From Xenorhabdus poinarii G6 (GTDB lineage Bacteria; Pseudomonadota; Gammaproteobacteria; Enterobacterales; Enterobacteriaceae): a stretch of DNA of 64,000 bases. Shown here one piece after another: positions 8,627 to 18,376 of this stretch (within the stretch, counting starts at the first letter, position 1; each line of letters starts with the position of its first letter). The stretch is from the NCBI RefSeq assembly GCF_000968175.1, contig NZ_FO704551.1, forward strand, positions 806,001-870,000, in the 5' to 3' direction. The notes below the pieces were generated by a model. It worked only from the letters and a program-made list of their open reading frames with translations, was not told the DNA's origin and made no database searches. The position numbers and the translations under genes are program-made.

Positions 8627-9262
8627 ATGAACACACAACTCACTGAACTGATGCGCTTATTGCGCAACCTGATCCGAACAGGCGTGATTACCCAAGTGGA
8701 TACCACCAGGGGAATGTGCCGGGTCGCGACAGGTAACCTTGAAACCAACTGGCTGCACTGGTTGACATCCAGAGCGGGAAACGCCCGCACATGGTGGGCA
8801 CCCAGTGTCGGTGAGCAGGTTTTATTACTGTCCATAGGCGGAGAGCTGACCACCGCCTTTGTATTGCCGGCGATTTTTTCCGATGAGTTTCCGGCGCCAT
8901 CAATATCACCGGAGGCAACACATATCCAGTTTCCAGATGGTGCTGTGATGGAGTATGAACCGCAATCTGGCGCATTGACTGTGACGGGTATCAAAACCGC
9001 GACAATCATGGCATCGGATGCAGTCCATATTACTGCGCCGGACATCACCTGTGTTGCCAGCACCCGCATTACGCTAGATACACCGGAAGTCATCTGTACG
9101 CAGCTGATGAGCACAGGCAATTTAATTGTGCGCAACGGCGGCAAAATGACGGGCAATATTGAACATACCGGAGGCACATTCAGTTCCAACGGTGTGGTCG
9201 TGGACTCCCATAAACACACCGGCATCAGGTCAGGCGGTGACACATCAGGAGGCCCGGTATGA
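8627..9262 (+). CDS. V: P2 gpV-like baseplate central spike
   Basis: 211 residues; forms the trimeric membrane-piercing spike under the tail tube. An N-terminal OB-fold (about 15-95) with TTRGMCRVATG and PSVGEQVLLLSIGGE is followed by a beta-helix with repeated short strands (about 110-190). The C-terminal tip has VVVDSHKHTGI, whose His-x-His binds an iron ion in the P2 spike, and ends in a Gly-rich tail. It overlaps W by four bases. First gene of the V-W-J-I-H transcript. Confidence 0.95.
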   Translation: MNTQLTELMRLLRNLIRTGVITQVDTTRGMCRVATGNLETNWLHWLTSRAGNARTWWAPSVGEQVLLLSIGGELTTAFVLPAIFSDEFPAPSISPEATHIQFPDGAVMEYEPQSGALTVTGIKTATIMASDAVHITAPDITCVASTRITLDTPEVICTQLMSTGNLIVRNGGKMTGNIEHTGGTFSSNGVVVDSHKHTGIRSGGDTSGGPV

Positions 9263-9609
9263 TGTACCTGGGAATGAATCGGCAGACGGGCCGAGCGTTG
9301 ACCGATTTGGCGCACGTCCGGCAATCCGTCAGCGATATTTTATTAACCCCTGTGGGGAGTCGTATTGCACGTCGTACTTACGGCTCTTTGCTGCCAGAAC
9401 TGATCGACTGGCCTCAAAATCCAGCACTCAGGCTTCAAGTTATGGCCGCCAGCTATACCGCAATCAGCCGTTGGGAGCCTCGAGTGACGTTGACATCCAT
9501 CACGATGGAAACCGGACAGGACGGCAAAATGGTGGTGGATATTACCGGTACTTATCATCAATCCGCCAAGGAATTTTCACTTTCTATTCCGGTGAACCAT
9601 TCCCGGTGA
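9259..9609 (+). CDS. W: P2 gpW-like baseplate wedge protein
   Basis: 116 residues of the gpW/gp25 family, which makes the first baseplate wedge layer next to the sheath. Family motifs include TPVGSRIARRTYGS near residue 31 and the region around LPELIDWPQNP. The gp25-type lysozyme-like fold is inferred. Overlaps V and is followed by J after 22 bases. Confidence 0.95.
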   Translation: MMYLGMNRQTGRALTDLAHVRQSVSDILLTPVGSRIARRTYGSLLPELIDWPQNPALRLQVMAASYTAISRWEPRVTLTSITMETGQDGKMVVDITGTYHQSAKEFSLSIPVNHSR

Positions 9610-9631
9610 GGCTATTCCTGAGAGGTAAGGT

Positions 9632-10540
9632 ATGCCAACAATCGATTTAAGCCAGTTGCCACCACCGGATGTGGTTGAGCCACTGGATTACGAACAACTA
9701 CTGGAAGAGCGTAAAAAAGGGTTGATATCACTCTACCCGGACGATCAGCAAGAGGCTATTGCTCGTACATTGCAACTGGAATCTGAACCTTTGGTTAAGT
9801 TGCTGGAAGAGAATGTTTATCGCGAGTTGCTTTTGCGTCAACGCGTTAACGAAGCGGCCCGGGCGGTGATGGTGGCCTATTCGACAGGCAGTGATTTGGA
9901 TCAATTGGGTGCGAACAACAACGTATCCCGCATGGTTCTGCGCCCTGCGGATAACGCGAGTGTACCCCCGACGCCGGCGGTGATGGAATCCGATAATGAT
10001 TACCGTGTTCGTATTCCACAAGCCTTTGAAGGTTTGAGCGTTGCAGGCCCGGTTGGTGCATATGAATACCATGCACGCAGTGCCGATGGTCGTGTGGCGG
10101 ATGCATCGGCAATGAGTCCGTCGCCAGCTAACGTCACCGTGACCATTATGTCGCGGGAGGACAAGGGCATCGCGTCCCAGGCACTGCTGGAAATAGTCGA
10201 AAAAGCGCTAAACGACGAAAACGTGCGTCCCGTGGCTGATCGCCTGAAAGTCCAGTCGGCCAACATTGTGGAATATGAAATTGATGCGGTGCTCTACATC
10301 TTCCCGACACCAGAATCAGAACCTATCCGCAAGGCGGCAGAACAGAAGCTGAAACATTATGTTGAAGCTCAGCATCGTCTGGGGCGTGACATTCGGTTGT
10401 CGGCAATTTATGCCGCATTGCATGTCGAGGGTGTCCAGCGTGTGGAACTGAAAGCGCCGTTGAAAGACGTGGTTTTGGATAAAACCCAGGCATCTTACTG
10501 CATCAAAACCACCCTGACACTGGGAGGTTCGGATGAATGA
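9632..10540 (+). CDS. J: P2 gpJ-like baseplate protein
   Basis: 302 residues of the baseplate_J family, the second wedge component. Characteristic segments are GSDLDQLGANNNVSR near residue 87 and the central YEYHARSADGRVADA (about 143-157). A degenerate copy of its last ~90 bases recurs at 18923, fused to fibre sequence. Overlaps I by eight bases, as in P2. Confidence 0.95.
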   Translation: MPTIDLSQLPPPDVVEPLDYEQLLEERKKGLISLYPDDQQEAIARTLQLESEPLVKLLEENVYRELLLRQRVNEAARAVMVAYSTGSDLDQLGANNNVSRMVLRPADNASVPPTPAVMESDNDYRVRIPQAFEGLSVAGPVGAYEYHARSADGRVADASAMSPSPANVTVTIMSREDKGIASQALLEIVEKALNDENVRPVADRLKVQSANIVEYEIDAVLYIFPTPESEPIRKAAEQKLKHYVEAQHRLGRDIRLSAIYAALHVEGVQRVELKAPLKDVVLDKTQASYCIKTTLTLGGSDE

Positions 10541-11141
10541 TCGCCTTCTGCCAATGGGCTCGACCCCGTTGGAACTTGCCGCGGCCAAAGCCTGCGCAGA
10601 GTTACAGAAAGTCAACGTGCCGCTACGTGAACTGTGGAATCCAGACACCTGTCCGGCATTACTGTTGCCTTATCTGGCATGGGCATGGTCAGTCGATCGT
10701 TGGGACGAAAACTGGGGTGAGAGTACCAAGAGGGAGGTGATCAAAAACTCATTGTTCCTGCACAAACACAAAGGAACGATTGGTGCGATCCGGCGGGTTG
10801 TTGAGCCTTTGGGTTACCTCATCCGTGTAAAAGAGTGGTGGCAGACCAACGATGCACCGGGCACTTTCCGATTAGATATTGGGGTACTGGATAGCGGTAT
10901 CACCCATGAAATGTTCGAAGAGCTGGAGAAACTGATTTTTGATGCCAAGCCAGTCAGCCGACATTTGATTGGATTGGACATCAATCTGGATACACGCGGT
11001 GACTATTACTACTCAGCGGCGACTTACAGTGGTGACGAACTGACCGTTTACCCTTATTTCCCGGAACAAGTAACCGTATCTGGCTTAGACGTTGTGGGTG
11101 CGGGCGTACATATTATTGATGACATGAGGATTAGAGCATGA
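10533..11141 (+). CDS. I: P2 gpI-like tail protein
   Basis: 202 residues of the tail_P2_I family, which links baseplate and fibre. Family features are LPYLAWAWSVDRWDENW near residue 46 and FLHKHKGTIGAIRRVVEPLG near 74. Overlaps J and H by a few bases, so the four genes are translationally coupled. Confidence 0.95.
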   Translation: MNDRLLPMGSTPLELAAAKACAELQKVNVPLRELWNPDTCPALLLPYLAWAWSVDRWDENWGESTKREVIKNSLFLHKHKGTIGAIRRVVEPLGYLIRVKEWWQTNDAPGTFRLDIGVLDSGITHEMFEELEKLIFDAKPVSRHLIGLDINLDTRGDYYYSAATYSGDELTVYPYFPEQVTVSGLDVVGAGVHIIDDMRIRA

Positions 11142-12421
11142 GTAGCAAATATTTTGCGCTACTGACGCAGTTAGGCGCAGATAAGTTGGCAAATGCGGCG
11201 GCACTGGGGACTAAAATTGAAATTACCCATATGGCCGTCGGTGATGGGGGTGGCAAATTGCCGACGCCGGATACCCAACAAACCAAACTGATTAATGAAA
11301 AACGTCGTGCAGCGATTAATACGCTGAGCATCGATCCCAAAAACACCAACCAAATCATTGCTGAACAGGTGATCCCTGAAAATGAAGGTGGCTGGTGGAT
11401 ACGTGAAATCGGCTTGTTCGACAAAGACGGTATTCTGATTGCGGTGGCTAACTGCGCAGAAACCTACAAACCGCAATTGCAGGAAGGTTCTGGCCGTACT
11501 CAGACCATCCGTATGATCCTGATTGTCAGTAGTGCGGATTCGGTGACATTAAAAGTTGATCCATCTGTCGTTCTCGCCACCCGTGAATATGTGGATGACA
11601 CGATTCAGAAACATGCCAACAGTCGCCATCACCCTGACGCGACGCTGAAAGAGAAGGGATTTGTCATCCTGAGCAGCGTGGTGGACAGCAGCAGTGAAAC
11701 GCAGGCGGCAACACCCAAAGCAGTAAAAGCGGCGTATGACTTTGCGAATGCGGCGAATAATAATGCCAATGGTCGTGTACCGGTAGGACGTCAGGTGAAT
11801 GGCAAGGCACTGAATGCGGATATTTTACTGAACGCAGGTGATGTTGGGGCGTATAACAAGGAAGAATCCAATCAGCGTTTTCAGCTAAAGGGGAATTACC
11901 TGACCGCCGGTTACAGCTACTCAAAGAACGAAAGTGACGGACGCTATCAACCCAAAGGAAACTATGCGCCTGCTGGCAATTATGCACTGAAAGGGGAAAG
12001 CTACACCAGAGGCGAATCAGACGGGCGGTATCAGTCACGTGGTAACTACCAGACTGCTGGAAATTATCAGCCAGCGGGGAATTATGCGGTCAGAGGGGAG
12101 TGTTATACCCGAGGGGAGAGTGATGGGAGATATCAGAGAGCAGGAACAAATGTCAGTTTAGTTAGTATCTGGAAAGGATCTGAAATTAAGGGGGAAACAA
12201 CCGTCAACGTGTCCAGAGATATAAGAGGGCTGGCGGTATATGCAAGGTTAAATGATAGCGGAACTAATAAATTAATAGGTGGAGGGGTATGTCCACAAAC
12301 TATGAGCGAATGGTATCAAATCGGTTTTAACAATGAATACACTATGCTAAAACCGATGTCAGCTTCCCAGGTCAGAATTGTGTCTGGATGGGGGGTTATT
12401 GAGTTACTTGTCTCTGTATAG
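11138..12421 (+). CDS. H: P2 gpH-like tail fibre, full-length copy (module A)
   Basis: 427 residues; the receptor-binding fibre of the tail. The N-terminal ~175 residues are the conserved baseplate-attachment part (SSKYFALLTQLGADKLANAA, then ENEGGWWIREIGLFDKDG). A shaft follows of degenerate repeats built from GNY-xx-AGNYA, GESYTRGESDGRYQ and similar (about 245-335). The last ~95 residues form a unique tip. The shaft repeats and part of the N-terminal region recur in four partial copies downstream, each with a different tip. No tail-fibre-assembly gene G follows; instead a glycosyltransferase starts 81 bases later on the same strand. This is the only fibre copy joined in frame to the upstream genes. 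Confidence 0.93.
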   Translation: MSSKYFALLTQLGADKLANAAALGTKIEITHMAVGDGGGKLPTPDTQQTKLINEKRRAAINTLSIDPKNTNQIIAEQVIPENEGGWWIREIGLFDKDGILIAVANCAETYKPQLQEGSGRTQTIRMILIVSSADSVTLKVDPSVVLATREYVDDTIQKHANSRHHPDATLKEKGFVILSSVVDSSSETQAATPKAVKAAYDFANAANNNANGRVPVGRQVNGKALNADILLNAGDVGAYNKEESNQRFQLKGNYLTAGYSYSKNESDGRYQPKGNYAPAGNYALKGESYTRGESDGRYQSRGNYQTAGNYQPAGNYAVRGECYTRGESDGRYQRAGTNVSLVSIWKGSEIKGETTVNVSRDIRGLAVYARLNDSGTNKLIGGGVCPQTMSEWYQIGFNNEYTMLKPMSASQVRIVSGWGVIELLVSV

Positions 12422-12502
12422 AAATTTTTGTTTTGCATGCCATACGGATACATAGTTTGCTATCATATGCCCATACACTAAAGACCCCGCAGGGTATAAA
12501 CT

Positions 12503-13438
12503 ATGCAATTCGATACAATAGTACATGATGTAATTAACATCGGCTCTTCTAATAAAGAGGAGCCGATGTTGCATATCGCTTTTGGCGTTGATGAAAAGTT
12601 TTTAAGGCCTGCAGGAGTAGTTATTTCTTCTATATTAAAAACAAACAGTAATAAAAAACTGAAATTCCATATATTTATTAATGAAATTAGTGATGATAGT
12701 ATTGAAAGATTAAAAAATATAGATGCAAATATAACTATTCATATATTTAATGATTCACGGTTTAAGGGGTTACAGGAAAAAGAAAATTTACCTATATCAA
12801 TGTATTATAGGATTATCGTCCCCTATATTCTTCACAGTGTAACTGATAAGGTTCTGTATCTTGATGCTGATCTATTATGTGTTGGTAAATTAGATGAATT
12901 AATGAATCACAAATTTAAAAATAATGAGATATCGTGCGTTGTTAACCATAAATCCTTAGATGTTGATAATGTTAATTATATTGGAATAAAAGATAAAACA
13001 CATTACTTCAATTCTGGCGTTATGCTTATTAATACTATCGCATGGGTAGAAAATGATATCTTCAAAGAGTTTTCAACTCTAATAAAAATAAGAGATTTTA
13101 AGTATCCTGATCAGGATGTATTAAATATAATCCTGGAAGGAAAGGTTAAATATTTAAATCAGATTTATAATAATTTCATGGAGGATGTAAACGTTGGTGA
13201 TGAAACAGTGTTTATTCATTTCACAGGCACACCGAAGCCATGGCAGCTATGGTACGAGAAAAGTGATATATATGATGTATTTTATAGTGATTCTCCATGG
13301 CATGATGTTCCTTACGATATACCAAGAACAGCGAGACAAATGAGAATCTATGCCAAAAAATTAAGTAAGCAGGGCAAACTGTTATCTGGATATATTTGGA
13401 AGCTCAAATATCTAATTTATAAAATAACTGAGAAATAG
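12503..13438 (+). CDS. Family 8 glycosyltransferase (LPS core type), module A
   Basis: 311 residues resembling the WaaI/WaaO/WaaJ lipopolysaccharide glucosyl- or galactosyltransferases. It shows the family N-terminus LHIAFGVDEKFLRPAGVVI, the DXD metal/nucleotide-sugar site YLDADLLCVGKLDEL (DAD near residue 122), the acceptor-side HYFNSGVMLIN, and HFTGTPKPW near residue 236. It would act at the cytoplasmic face of the inner membrane on the LPS core. ATG 12503 with AGGGT upstream is preferred, since WaaO-type proteins have a similar N-terminal extension; ATG 12566 is the alternative. Base composition is far more AT-rich than the fibre gene, suggesting separate origin. Same strand as H, so possibly co-transcribed. 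Confidence 0.9.
   Translation: MQFDTIVHDVINIGSSNKEEPMLHIAFGVDEKFLRPAGVVISSILKTNSNKKLKFHIFINEISDDSIERLKNIDANITIHIFNDSRFKGLQEKENLPISMYYRIIVPYILHSVTDKVLYLDADLLCVGKLDELMNHKFKNNEISCVVNHKSLDVDNVNYIGIKDKTHYFNSGVMLINTIAWVENDIFKEFSTLIKIRDFKYPDQDVLNIILEGKVKYLNQIYNNFMEDVNVGDETVFIHFTGTPKPWQLWYEKSDIYDVFYSDSPWHDVPYDIPRTARQMRIYAKKLSKQGKLLSGYIWKLKYLIYKITEK
12536..12570. repeat. perfect inverted repeat inside the 5' part of the GT8 gene
   Basis: An 11-bp perfect stem, AACATCGGCTC / GAGCCGATGTT (12536-12546 and 12560-12570), lies in codons 12-23 of the GT8 gene and covers the alternative ATG 12566. In RNA it would form a stable hairpin at the start of the gene. A terminator, translation control or relic of a recombination site are all possible. 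Confidence 0.5.
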
Positions 13439-13444
13439 TGGACG

Positions 13445-13894
13445 AATGCAGGAAGGAGATGTTGGTGCGTATAATAAAGAAGAGTCCAATCAGCCATCTT
13501 TAGCTGATGGGTCGCTATGCGTCTGCGGGATACAGTTACGGCAAAGAGGAGTCGGATAACCATTTTCAGCCAAAGGGCAATTATCAGTCTGCCGGAAATT
13601 ACGCACTGAGAGGGGAAAGCTACACCAAATTGGAATCAGATTCCCGGTATCAGTCAAAAGGGAATTACCAAAACGCAGGGAATTATCAGCCAGCGGGAAA
13701 TTATGCGGTCAGAAGGGAGAGTGATAACAGATATGATGTGAAGAGCACTGCAAATCTTTCTGCTTATAAGGGGTGGGAATGTAGGGATACAGGGATAATT
13801 TATCAATGGGTATCTGTTATATGCAAGAGGGCTTAATGTCGATATGAACATATTGGGTACGAGGCATAGGAGCTGGAACTTTATAGATATTTAA
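13445..13894 (+). pseudogene. partial tail fibre copy with its own tip (module B)
   Basis: Begins inside the fibre shaft (GDVGAYNKEESNQ), breaks frame near 13500, and resumes at ATG 13507 with the repeats SAGNYALRGESYTKLESDSRYQ. After the last ESDNRY comes a new tip (DVKSTANLSAYKGWECRD). A second frameshift near 13806 separates the final 26 residues, which read LLYARGLNVDMNILG and end at TAA 13892-13894. The baseplate-binding N-terminus is absent, so it cannot be expressed alone as a working fibre. Its 3' end overlaps the convergent DUF1919 gene by 14 bases. Confidence 0.75.
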
Positions 13895-14492
13895 ATAATT
13901 TTATGAAGTTAAAATAATACAATAACCTTATTTCGTACAATTCTAATCCATCAGGGAAATCACCATTTCTTTTTATTATTATGCTATCTTTTTCTAGGAA
14001 TATTTTTCTTTTTAGATCTAATTCTTTGAATTTTTTCACAAAAACATCATCTTTAGAATCCACGTGACAGGATTTGAATATAATAGAATCAATACCATTC
14101 TCGTTAAGAAAAGACATAAGTCTTAATCTACGCCTATTCCATTTTTCAATTGCATCTTCTTCATTTTTGTAATGAATAAAATTAATTCTGATACCAGACA
14201 GAAATGCAACAGGGAACTTGTCAGCGTTGGAAAAGTCACTAATTTTTAACTCAATATTCAAATATTCTTCTAAATTAGAAATGATTTTTAAAAAATCATC
14301 CGGAGGGATAGTCAATCCAATAAATGGTGTGTTGTATGGGCGATTCAGATTCTTATATAGCCTGATCCCCCAGCAATTGTCGGATACTATTGCTATTTTT
14401 TTATTTCGCAGAAACATCCTATCAAGTAAATCACTGAGCCATGATCCTTTTCTGGCCCATTTATGTAATTTGTATTTTATATAAGATTGCAT
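13881..14492 (-). CDS. DUF1919 family protein, probable surface-polysaccharide enzyme (module B)
   Basis: 203 residues from ATG 14492 (GAGAA upstream); ATG 14516 is possible, and longer in-frame starts run into repeat debris. The protein resembles DUF1919, a family found in capsule, exopolysaccharide and LPS gene clusters. Family-like parts are VSDNCWGIRLYKNL near residue 30, the TPFIGLTIPPDDFLK segment, and NFIHYKNEEDAIEKWNRRRLR near residue 107. Exact activity is not known to me; a sugar or substituent transfer is inferred from family context. AT-rich compared with tail genes. Convergent with and touching fibre tip B, so the two probably moved as a pair. Confidence 0.7.
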   Translation of the reverse strand: MQSYIKYKLHKWARKGSWLSDLLDRMFLRNKKIAIVSDNCWGIRLYKNLNRPYNTPFIGLTIPPDDFLKIISNLEEYLNIELKISDFSNADKFPVAFLSGIRINFIHYKNEEDAIEKWNRRRLRLMSFLNENGIDSIIFKSCHVDSKDDVFVKKFKELDLKRKIFLEKDSIIIKRNGDFPDGLELYEIRLLYYFNFIKLFKYL

Positions 14493-14690
14493 AATAATCG
14501 TTCTCAAATTTACCATCATTGTGGATAAGGTTAGATGATTATGAATCCATAGTAACACCAGATAAAGACTGCCGCCACGACACCTCATCAACCATCGCAT
14601 CATTGGTGGGTTGGGAAAATTGTGAGTGGGGATGGGTGGCGAACATTGCGGCATTGGTGGGGGTTGTGTGGAATGGTTATATCACCGATA

Positions 14691-14824
14691 GCCTGTCAAT
14701 GTAGTCAGCGAACCATGGCATCATTTCACGGCGCTTATCAAGATATTGTGCATGGTTGTATATGCCACGGATACTGTTCCGGCCAGTATGTGATAATTGG
14801 TACTCAATTAAGAGCTTATCCCAA
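14691..14824 (-). pseudogene. tyrosine integrase C-terminal fragment 1
   Basis: On the minus strand the fragment reads LLIEYQLSHTGRNSIRG and then YNHAQYLDKRREMM, followed by WFADYID: the end of a P4-type phage integrase, including the catalytic Tyr region (YNHAQYL). Only about 45 codons remain. The same fragment recurs at 18646, 22590 and 26141. Confidence 0.7.
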
Positions 14825-14902
14825 TAGGATTATATGCCTGATAATTAAACTACAAGCCGAATGAAGTATGGCTTCATAATTTCAACCCATTTTTCCCAAC
14901 GA
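14825..14902 (-). pseudogene. IS5-family transposase C-terminal fragment 1
   Basis: On the minus strand, with one frameshift, it reads RWEKWVE then YEAILHSACSLIIRHIILLG, the usual end of an IS5/IS427-group transposase. It abuts the integrase fragment, so the IS had inserted into the integrase gene before the cassette was copied. Confidence 0.55.
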
Positions 14903-15974
14903 ACCAAATCATTACTGAACAGGTGATCCCTGAAAATGAAGGTGGCTGGTGGATCCGTGAAATCGGCTTGTTCGACAAAGACGGTATTTTGATTGCGGTA
15001 GGTAACTGCGCAGAAACCTACAAACCACAATTGCAGGAAGGTACCGGCCGTACCCAAACCATCCGCATGATCCTGATTGTCAGCAGTACGGATTCGGTAA
15101 CATTGAAAGTTGATCCGTCTGTCATTCTGGCTACCCGTGAATATTTGGATGACGCTATTCAGAAACATGCCAACAGCCGCCATCACCCTGACGCGACGCT
15201 GAAAGAGAAGGGATTTGTCATCCTGAGCAGCGCGGTGGACAGCAGCAGTGAAACGCAGGCGGCAACACCCAAAGCAGTAAAAGCGGTGTATGACTTTGCG
15301 AATGCGGCGAATAATAATGCGAATGGTCGTGTACCGGCAGGACGTCAGGTGAATGGCAAGGAACTGAATACGGATATTTCACTGAACGCAGGTGATGTTG
15401 GGGCGTATAACAAGGAAGAATCCAATCAACGTTTTCAGCTAAAAGAGGGAATTACCTGACCGCCGGTTACAGCTACTCAAAGAACGAAAGTGACGGGCGT
15501 AATCAACCCAAAGGCAACTATGCGCCAGCTGGCAATTACGCCATCCGTGGGGAAAGTTATACCAGAGGCGAATCAGACGGACGATATCAGTCACGTGGTA
15601 ACTACCAACCCGCGGGGAATTATCAGCCAGCAGGGAATTATGCGGTCAGAGGAGAGTGCTATACCAGAGGGGAGAGTGATAGTCGGTATTTGCAACGTGA
15701 TGCAGGTACTCGGAGAACACAAGAGACGGTTGTTTGGACAGGATGGGTTCAAGATAGAGGAACGATGAATTGCACTGAAAGTATAGCTGGTTGTTTAGTC
15801 TATATTAGAACCAAAAATGGACAGTATTTACCTCTTGAAGTTCCTGTAGCCAGTCGAGTATTTTCGACCCAATGGCCGGGAAATTGGTGGGGAAGAATTG
15901 AATTTATACCACCTTCGACATTAAGATGGCAGGATGGGGCGCAAATAATGGATCAAGTAGTATTATCAAAATAG
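14897..15974 (+). pseudogene. partial tail fibre copy with complete tip (module C)
   Basis: Enters fibre H sequence at codon ~68 through a short identical stretch (ACCAAATCATT) shared with the IS fragment. It runs through the rest of the attachment domain and into the shaft; an extra base near 15443 shifts the frame. The shaft and tip continue in the other frame to TAG 15972-15974, with RGESDGRYQSRGNYQPAG repeats and a new tip starting after ESDSRY (LQRDAGTRRTQETVVWTGW). The tip itself is uninterrupted. Lacking the first ~67 codons and any start signal, it is a silent donor rather than an expressed gene. Confidence 0.75.
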
Positions 15975-15990
15975 AAAATATAATAGTGAA

Positions 15991-16019
15991 ATATAGCGGT
16001 GAAAAAGTACGCCGCTATG
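15991..16019. terminator. hairpin between fibre tip C and the GT4 gene
   Basis: ATAGCGG pairs with CCGCTAT across an A-rich loop, with T-rich sequence following. It lies in the 52-base gap between the convergent genes. Confidence 0.5.
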
Positions 16020-17130
16020 TTTTAACCTATTTATTATTTATAGCCAATTCAAATTCTTTAATAAATAAATTATAGTTCATGGTTTCTTTTGACCACTCAA
16101 TAGCATTTTTACTTAATTGGTTATAATCACTAATAACGAGTTGGACAGTTACAGCACATTTTGCAGGATTAATTAACTTAGGGGAGGTCATGCAATCATT
16201 GATAGGATCGTAGATATCATGTGGGAAATTAACGGTAAGTCCTGTCATTTGATAATATTCATCCACTGAAATATCAGGGATGATACCGATACCGCATATT
16301 TTATTTTTTATCGCTTCAGGTTGTCCATTCGAAAGCGGGAATATTACAGGAACTCCATTTGATATGGCTTCAATACATGATAATCCAAACGCCTCAGCAA
16401 CTGGCGTACTGATGTAGATATCAACAATTGAGTAAAATGTGGCCATATCAGATTGATAGCCAATGAATTCTACGTTTTCCTCTATCCCTAATTTTATCGC
16501 CAAGTTACGCAGATCTTCTTTTTGCTCACCTTCTCCAGCAATAATTAATTTAGCTTTTATACCTTTTTTTAATAATTCATTGAGTGCAAGAATAGCAATA
16601 CCTATTCCTTTTAGTCCTATTAATCTAGATGCTGTTCCTAGTATAATGGTTTGTTTGTTTGTTATACTTTTATTACGTATCGAAGATTTACAAGGAAGCC
16701 TGTTTATCACTGTTTGTATTTCTATTTTAGGATTGAATTTAAGCTCCATGACTCGTTTTGATGCATGGGAAACTGCAATAGCAGAATCTAACATATTGAA
16801 AAATTTTAACGTTTTATTATTGACCCTATATTGCCAAGAGCTACCATGATCGTAATAAATAAAATCAGTATTTTTAGGTTTTCTTGATAGCCTAGGAACA
16901 AAATCCCAAATAATAGTTTTATCTGCTTTCGCTTTTTCTATTTTCTTTGTTAGCGCTATTTTTCTCAGGAAAGTAGGATATTTTATTGAAGTTGATCCAA
17001 TTATATTAGCATAATTAATCTCAAAGTCCTGCAGTTCGGAGATCAGGTTTTCGTTCAAAACGTTACTTGTACATAAAATCTCATTTTCAAAAGAACTATT
17101 TTTCAAGTATTCAAGAAAAAGCCGTTCTGC

Positions 17131-18376
17131 CAGGGCAAGATCGCGAATGTTTTTTAGCCAACGGTAAATTAAGTTGATTCGAGTAAATAGCTGTGATCTT
17201 ATACTCTCTTTTGAGAGTCAATACCATGTACCTTGACAGTTTCACTGACCATTTCTCCGATATCAAAGACCCACGCCAGACGGCCAAAGTGGCCTATCCT
17301 TTATTTGACATTTTGTTTGCCACCCTTTGCGCGATTATTGCGGGGGCGGAGGGCTGGAGTGATATTCAGGAATATACTGAAGGCCATCATGACTGGTTTC
17401 TTAAACAAGGTATGTTCAAAGAAGGCGTTCCTGTTGATGACACCATTGCCCGGGTCCTTTCTCGCATCAAACCAGAACAATTTAATCTCTGTTTTATCAA
17501 CTGGATGCGTTCTGTTCACCAACTCACCAAAGGGGAATTAGTGGCGATCGACGGTAAAGTATTGCGTGGCTCTTATCATCGTGAAGATCGTTATTCAACT
17601 CTCCACATGGTGAGTGCTTACGCCGCTGCAAACCAACTCGTCATTGGTCAGGTCAGAACACAAAGTAAGTCAAATGAGATCACTGCCATCCCTGAACTGA
17701 TTAAGTTATTGGAACTGAAAGGCGCCCTCATTTCCATTGATGCAATGGGATGTCAAACCCAGATAGCCCGGGACATTATTGAGGCGGGCGCTGATTATTT
17801 GCTGAGTGTGAAAGACAATCAGAAAAATCTCCACCGTGTAGTCAGGGAGGCACTGGCGGGACAACTCTCCGGGTCATTGACAAGAGAAAAAGTACACATA
17901 GAACAGGGGCATGGACGTATTGAAATTAGGCAAAGTCATGTCATGGATGCGAGTTCATTAGTCGCCCATTTCCCGGAATGGCCTGAATTAAAAACAGTTG
18001 GCGTGACAGTCGGATACCGGCAAGAAAAAGGAAAATCCGCCAGCCTGGAATACCGTTACGCCATCAGTTCTGCAGAGTTAACAGAAGAACAGTTTGCTCA
18101 GGCCATACGTAGCCACTGGCAGATCGAAAATAATCTTCACTGGATACTGGATGTCTCCTTTCGGGAAGATGACTGCAAAATTTACCGTAAAAATGCAGCG
18201 GAAAACATCGCGATATTGAGACGGGTCGCGTTAAATATGTTAAAAAAAGAAACGACTAAATTAAGTATCAGAATGAAACGTAAACGAGCCTGGATGAAAA
18301 TCGGCTTTTTGGAGCAGGTATTACAAGCAGGGTTTTCCGGTTTGGATGATATTTGAACATTCATGCGGTTGCCCTA
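17131..18376 (+). mobile_element. ISAs1-family insertion sequence, intact copy
   Basis: 1246 bp, with imperfect terminal inverted repeats starting AGGGCAA and containing GAATGTT. It is flanked by a 10-bp direct duplication GCCGTTCTGC (17121-17130 and 18377-18386). It carries one full transposase and splits the GT4 gene. A second copy lies at 24792-26038. Confidence 0.92.
17226..18356 (+). CDS. ISAs1-family transposase
   Basis: 376 residues from ATG 17226. The longer frame from 17193 includes the left end of the element and is less likely. The N-terminal domain reads YLDSFTDHFSDIKDPRQ. The DDE catalytic core includes AIDGKVLRGS (first Asp), SIDAMGCQTQIA (second Asp), and SHWQIENNLHWILDVSFRED (Glu). 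It catalyses cut-and-paste movement of the element. The sequence is uninterrupted and so possibly active, unlike the second copy. Confidence 0.93.
   Translation: MYLDSFTDHFSDIKDPRQTAKVAYPLFDILFATLCAIIAGAEGWSDIQEYTEGHHDWFLKQGMFKEGVPVDDTIARVLSRIKPEQFNLCFINWMRSVHQLTKGELVAIDGKVLRGSYHREDRYSTLHMVSAYAAANQLVIGQVRTQSKSNEITAIPELIKLLELKGALISIDAMGCQTQIARDIIEAGADYLLSVKDNQKNLHRVVREALAGQLSGSLTREKVHIEQGHGRIEIRQSHVMDASSLVAHFPEWPELKTVGVTVGYRQEKGKSASLEYRYAISSAELTEEQFAQAIRSHWQIENNLHWILDVSFREDDCKIYRKNAAENIAILRRVALNMLKKETTKLSIRMKRKRAWMKIGFLEQVLQAGFSGLDDI

Noticed and set aside
11131..12038. Minus-strand frames across the fibre gene as possible hidden genes
   Set aside because: They mirror the fibre coding sequence and recur wherever the fibre is duplicated; no start signals.
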